From NCBI GenBank assembly GCA_036275695.1, contig DASUDI010000006.1:1-25246 (forward strand): DNA of 25,246 bases, written 5' to 3'. Of this stretch, positions 21,969 through 25,246 are shown one piece after another. This DNA is from Damh-18 sp036275695 (lineage in GTDB: Bacteria > Patescibacteriota > Minisyncoccia > Phycocordibacterales > UBA918). Numbering within the stretch: position 1 is the first letter of the stretch; each line of letters opens with the position of its first letter. The position numbers and the translations under genes were made by a program. A model generated the notes under the pieces. That model worked only from the letters and a program-made list of their open reading frames with translations. It was not told where the DNA came from and did not search any database.

Positions 21969-23555
21969 ATGGTAACCACAATCGGCATAAAGCAGATACT
22001 CGCGGTACTCACATCTCCTACACCTGATGATATCGAACTCATAAAACGTGCATATGCCTTCGCGGAGCACGCACACCAAGGACACAAACGGTACTCCGGT
22101 GAACCCTACCTTAATCACCTCGCGCATGTTGCGAAAATGCTCGCAGAAATAGGCATGGGTGCCAACACCGTTGCCGCCGGACTTCTCCATGACACCATTG
22201 AGGATACCGACGTTACACAAGAGCAACTACGTGCCGAATTTGGCGAGGAAATATTCTTTCTTGTTGATGGTGTTACTAAACTTGGTTCTGTCCGCTACTA
22301 TGGAAGCGATAGACATAACGAGAGTCTTCGAAAACTTTTTGTCGCAACGAGCCAAGATATTCGTGTTCTCATCATCAAGCTCATTGATCGCCTCCAAAAC
22401 ATGCAGACATTGGAGTACGTACCCAAAGAAAAGCAAGAGCGAATTGCACGTGAGACTCTCGAAATCTACGTACCCGTCACCCATCGCCTTGGCATGGGTC
22501 GCATACGAAAGGAACTAGAAGACCTCGCCTTCCCTTACGTTTACCCCAAAGAATACAAGCAGGTACTCGACCTCACAAAACATCTCACCAAAAAAGGTAA
22601 CATAGAAATCGAAAAAATTCGTAAATCGCTTCAAAAGCGCCTCGCGGAAAGTAATATTCTCAACTTTCAAACTTCATACCGACTCAAAGGCACGTACAGT
22701 CTCTACCAAAAACTCAAACGTCGTGATTGGGATATGGATAAAGTTCACGATTATTTTGCTATCCGTGTTGTGGTTCCTACCATTGAACAGTGCTATCAGG
22801 TACTTGGTATTGTTCACGAATTATGGAGACCGCTACCAAAACGTGTGAAGGACTACATCGCCTTCCCAAAACCAAATGGATACCAATCAATCCACACCAC
22901 CGTCATCACACCCAACCGCACTATTGTAGAAGTTCAAATTCGTACTGAGGCAATGCATCGGGACGCCGAGTATGGTATTGCGTCACACATCATATATAAA
23001 AATAAACAACTCGGACTTGGAGAAAGTGAACCGTCATCAAAATCTTGGTTTGCATCACTGGTACCAGCACTTTTCCGCCCATTTGCGTGGCGAGAAAAAG
23101 AGAAAAAACAAACATCAGAGTCAGAGAAAAAACAATCCTTCCAAGAACACCCTCATAAGCGACGCATACCGCAATGGATTCAAGAAATTGCTCACGCGCA
23201 TACACATGATGAACATAGTGAATTTTTTGGTGGCCTCAAAGAGGATTTTTTTTCATACCGCATATTTGTCTTTACCCCCGAAGGAGATGTGGTGGACTTG
23301 CCGGTAGGAGCGTCACCAATTGATTTTGCGTACGCGATACACTCAGATATTGGTGACCATACCGCTGGGGCTAAGGTGAACAACAAACTTATTGGACTCG
23401 ATACCAAACTCAACAATGGTGATATTGTTGAGATACTGACGAGCAAATCAAACAAACCTACACAAAAGTGGCTTGACTATGCGAAGACATCACTTGCGCG
23501 ACGCAAAATTAGATCCGCACTTGCAGAACAAAATGCTACAAAGAAAAATTCTTAA
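21969..23555 (+). CDS. RelA/SpoT homologue, HD-synthetase-TGS only, 528 aa
   Basis: Predicted to make and hydrolyse (p)ppGpp, the stringent-response alarmone. The N-terminal HD hydrolase has His53, LLHDTIEDT (72-80, the HDxxED set) and KLIDRLQNMQTL (137-148), with Asp140 and Asn144 kept. The synthetase has YRLKGTYSLYQKLKRR (237-252), KVHDYFAIRVVV (258-269), LPKRVKDYIAFPKPNGYQSI (289-308) and VEVQIRTEAMHRDAEYG (320-336), including the catalytic Glu-x-Gln. TGS follows (about 430-492, RIFVFTPEGDVVDLP). The protein ends about 35 residues after TGS, so the conserved-helical, zinc-finger and ACT domains of full RelA/SpoT (over 700 residues) are missing. Both active sites look intact, which suggests a bifunctional Rel-type enzyme. 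The 3' end overlaps parB by 20 nt, convergent. Confidence 0.95.
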   Translation: MVTTIGIKQILAVLTSPTPDDIELIKRAYAFAEHAHQGHKRYSGEPYLNHLAHVAKMLAEIGMGANTVAAGLLHDTIEDTDVTQEQLRAEFGEEIFFLVDGVTKLGSVRYYGSDRHNESLRKLFVATSQDIRVLIIKLIDRLQNMQTLEYVPKEKQERIARETLEIYVPVTHRLGMGRIRKELEDLAFPYVYPKEYKQVLDLTKHLTKKGNIEIEKIRKSLQKRLAESNILNFQTSYRLKGTYSLYQKLKRRDWDMDKVHDYFAIRVVVPTIEQCYQVLGIVHELWRPLPKRVKDYIAFPKPNGYQSIHTTVITPNRTIVEVQIRTEAMHRDAEYGIASHIIYKNKQLGLGESEPSSKSWFASLVPALFRPFAWREKEKKQTSESEKKQSFQEHPHKRRIPQWIQEIAHAHTHDEHSEFFGGLKEDFFSYRIFVFTPEGDVVDLPVGASPIDFAYAIHSDIGDHTAGAKVNNKLIGLDTKLNNGDIVEILTSKSNKPTQKWLDYAKTSLARRKIRSALAEQNATKKNS

Positions 23556-24795
23556 TGGAATACAAGTCGTCTTCTGATGACTCAGTTTGTGGGTGCGCAA
23601 CCGTATCATGATCTGCGCGTTCATTTACAACGTGTATGTGAGATGGTGTAACCACATCACTCTCAGATGCCTGCGCGTATGCAACCTTATCAAGTACCTC
23701 AGACTCGACTTCAGTTTCAACAGTAGAAAGGTCGAGTGACGCCTCACTAAACTCCGTCTCAGGAACTCGCATCGTATCATGTCGTGTGAAATATTCTTCT
23801 GATACAGGTCCACTGACGGAATCTTCCTTATCAATGGGTGATACTTTCTCTTCATGATGCACTGATTGAGTATCTGCAATGGTATCTAGTTTCTCTACCG
23901 CAATAAGCGGTGTGGTATTTTCAATATGCGCGAGCATTTTTCTGTCGGTTTCTCCATAGGTAACCATTTCACCCTTATGCACCACATCAAGCACCTTGCG
24001 AAGATCCTCGGGAGCAAAATAATCAATAGTAAGTTTCCCACCAAAATCAGTCTTCTGTATCTGAACACGCGTGCCAAACGTTTCCGTAAATTGCTTTTCA
24101 ATCTCAATAAGTTCAGGGTCTGAACCCTCCCAGTCTTTTTTTCGCACCTTGTCGGTGGCAATTTTTCGAGAAATGCGCTCAACCTCACGAACAGAAAGTT
24201 TCTTGAGAAGAATTTCTCGAAAAACTACATTTTGTTCAACAGGCTTATCATTAAGCATCAGGAGTGTGCGTGCGTGACCATCAGAAATATCCCCCTTTCG
24301 TAGCGCGTCAAGTATAGTCTCGGGTAACGCGAGCAGTCGAATTGAGTTTGATACATATTCACGTGAACGACCCACCTTTTGTGCCACTTGCACATGTGAA
24401 AGCCCGAATTGTTCAGACAATTGTTTAAATGCGAGCGCTCTATCCACCGCATTCAAATCCTCGCGCTGGAGATTTTCGATTATCGCGAGCTCGAGTTTCA
24501 TGAGTTGCGTCTCCTCCCCCGAGCGGATGATGACGGGTACCTGCGTGAGCCCCGCGAGTTTCGAAGCACGAAGTCGGCGCTCGCCCGCAATGAGTTCATA
24601 CTCGGTACGAAATGCCCCATTATCACCAATAATTTCCCTACGTGTCACCACTAGTGGCTGGAGAACTCCATACATGCGTATGGAATCTGCGAGTTCACGC
24701 AACTTTGCCTCATCAAACTCCCTCCGTGGCTGAAAAGGATTAGGAACTACTTTCTCAACCTCGATCCAAAATATCGAATTACTTTCGTACGCCAT
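23536..24795 (-). CDS. parB: ParB/Spo0J-family partition protein with long acidic tail, 419 aa
   Basis: A CTP-dependent DNA clamp that loads at parS sites for chromosome segregation. The N-terminal domain has PNPFQPRREFDEAKLRELAD (18-37), SIRMYGVLQPLVV (38-50) and GERRLRASKLAGL (71-83), the CTP/arginine-patch motif. ENLQREDLNAVDRA (107-120) follows. The helix-turn-helix is LSHVQVAQKVGRSREYVSNS (132-151). The dimerisation region ends near 274. Beyond it, a tail of about 145 residues is rich in Glu, Asp, Ser and Thr and looks disordered; typical ParB proteins stop near 290 residues. The start is fixed by an extended -10 TGA-TACAAT 9 nt upstream. No parA is seen next to it in the window. Confidence 0.95.
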   Translation of the reverse strand: MAYESNSIFWIEVEKVVPNPFQPRREFDEAKLRELADSIRMYGVLQPLVVTRREIIGDNGAFRTEYELIAGERRLRASKLAGLTQVPVIIRSGEETQLMKLELAIIENLQREDLNAVDRALAFKQLSEQFGLSHVQVAQKVGRSREYVSNSIRLLALPETILDALRKGDISDGHARTLLMLNDKPVEQNVVFREILLKKLSVREVERISRKIATDKVRKKDWEGSDPELIEIEKQFTETFGTRVQIQKTDFGGKLTIDYFAPEDLRKVLDVVHKGEMVTYGETDRKMLAHIENTTPLIAVEKLDTIADTQSVHHEEKVSPIDKEDSVSGPVSEEYFTRHDTMRVPETEFSEASLDLSTVETEVESEVLDKVAYAQASESDVVTPSHIHVVNERADHDTVAHPQTESSEDDLYSIKNFSL

Positions 24796-24956
24796 AATGT
24801 GGGTATTGTATCACACTCTCTATTTCCAACCTGTGTATAATCATGCTACACTCTCCGCACACCACCACACGTGCACGCACGTGACAATAATATCCTGATA
24901 CTGTGTCGGTAGCAGATTCGGGAGTCGCAATATCGGCAAATGGACACAACAGTGTT
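24796..24956. other. Non-coding segment between parB and the tandem repeat
   Basis: The 161 bp between parB and the repeat array hold the parB promoter. TGTCGGTAG at 24904-24912 matches part of the repeat unit, so a decayed partial copy may lie here. Reading frames cross it on both strands but look like chance extensions of the repeat. I see no gene, terminator or RNA in it. Confidence 0.5.
24805..24810 (-). promoter_or_regulatory. Extended -10 (TGA-TACAAT) of parB
   Basis: On the minus strand TACAAT (24810 to 24805) with TGA before it, ending 9 nt before the parB ATG. It is the sole visible promoter for parB in this window and implies a leader of about 2 nt. Confidence 0.6.
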
Positions 24957-25246
24957 GAGTGGCGGAATGGTAGGTGGAGGCGTACGGGTACGGCTTCACG
25001 GGGATTTCTGTTACAGAGATTTGTCGGTAGTGATGGGGGTGATATGCCGGAGTGGCGGAATGGTAGGTGGAGGCGTACGGGGTACGGCTTCACGGGGATT
25101 TCTGTTACAGAGATTTGTCGGTAGTAATGGGGGTGATATGCCGGAGTGGCGGAATGGTAGGTGGAGGCGTACGGGGTACGGCTTCACGGGGATTTCTGTT
25201 ACAGAGATTTGTCGGTAGTAATGGGGGTGATATGCCGGAGTGGCGG
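24957..25246 (+). repeat. 94-bp tandem repeat (about 3.1 copies, continues off the window) starting like tRNA-Leu
   Basis: The shared core starts at 24961, 25054, 25148 and 25242, spaced 93, 94 and 94 bp. Units at 25046-25139 and 25140-25233 are identical; the first has one G deleted and one G/A change, and its left edge begins at GAGTGGCGG (24957). Each full unit begins GCCGGAGTGGCGGAATGGTA, as many tRNA-Leu genes do. The rest is not a tRNA: the CTCCGGC needed to close the acceptor is absent, and the sequence after the D-loop does not form an anticodon or T arm. Each unit can form two hairpins: CGTAC-GGG-GTACG (25168-25180) and ATTTCTG-TTA-CAGAGAT (25192-25208). The period is not a multiple of 3, so a repeated protein is unlikely. 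The array runs past the end. Confidence 0.9.

Noticed and set aside
24903..25218. Reading frames on the plus strand giving Trp-Arg-Asn-Gly-Arg-rich repeated peptides
   Set aside because: They follow the 94-bp repeat, whose period is not a multiple of 3, so each copy is read in another frame. Peptides of the PEWRNGR type are a known false product of tRNA-like DNA.
24957..25246. A true tandem tRNA-Leu gene cluster
   Set aside because: Only the 5' part matches; the closing acceptor strand, anticodon arm and T arm are absent in every unit, on either strand.
24957..25246. CRISPR array
   Set aside because: The whole 94-bp unit repeats; there are no variable spacers between short constant repeats and no cas genes nearby.

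Overview
The window reads as a chromosomal piece of a Patescibacteria (CPR) bacterium, most likely a Parcubacteria-type lineage. This is inferred from protein character, not a database search. The signs are very tight gene packing, a short RelA/SpoT homologue, a short DnaX without its zinc module, a DusB beginning MSFWHNLPKP, almost no Shine-Dalgarno sequences, and envelope proteins without outer-membrane partners. TGA is used as a stop (ends at 11121 and 18093), so the UGA-recoding CPR groups are unlikely.

Left third (1-9423), accessory genes: a membrane-anchored unknown protein; a three-domain multicopper oxidase with a Met/His-rich insert; a small VOC-fold protein; a minus-strand drug-efflux operon (marR, two HlyD-type adaptors, EmrB-like MFS pump) with a palindromic operator and a terminator; a polytopic membrane protein; and a secreted metzincin-like protein whose zinc motif starts with Gln instead of His, coupled to a DUF1905 protein.

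Middle (9392-18079), minus-strand housekeeping and envelope genes: dnaX, a histidine phosphatase, mltG and a VTT/DedA protein in one close-packed run; a D,D-carboxypeptidase with a KQG triad variant; a pair of small membrane proteins, one with a histone-H1-like tail; and serS-ftsQ-dusB.

Right third (18093-25246): a short Cys-containing orphan protein with the window's only strong Shine-Dalgarno and a perfect 17-bp terminator; then dprA, topA and a short bifunctional-type RSH gene on the plus strand; then parB on the minus strand, convergent with the RSH gene. The window ends inside a 94-bp tandem repeat whose unit starts like a tRNA-Leu gene but cannot complete a tRNA.

Two themes stand out. 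First, most first genes of transcription units have a -10 hexamer only 5-11 nt before the ATG, which predicts leaderless mRNAs; this resets the starts of several genes. Second, the efflux operon appears to divide adaptor domains between two polypeptides: the first has the coiled coil and C-terminal domain but no visible beta-barrel, and the second has the barrel but no hairpin.
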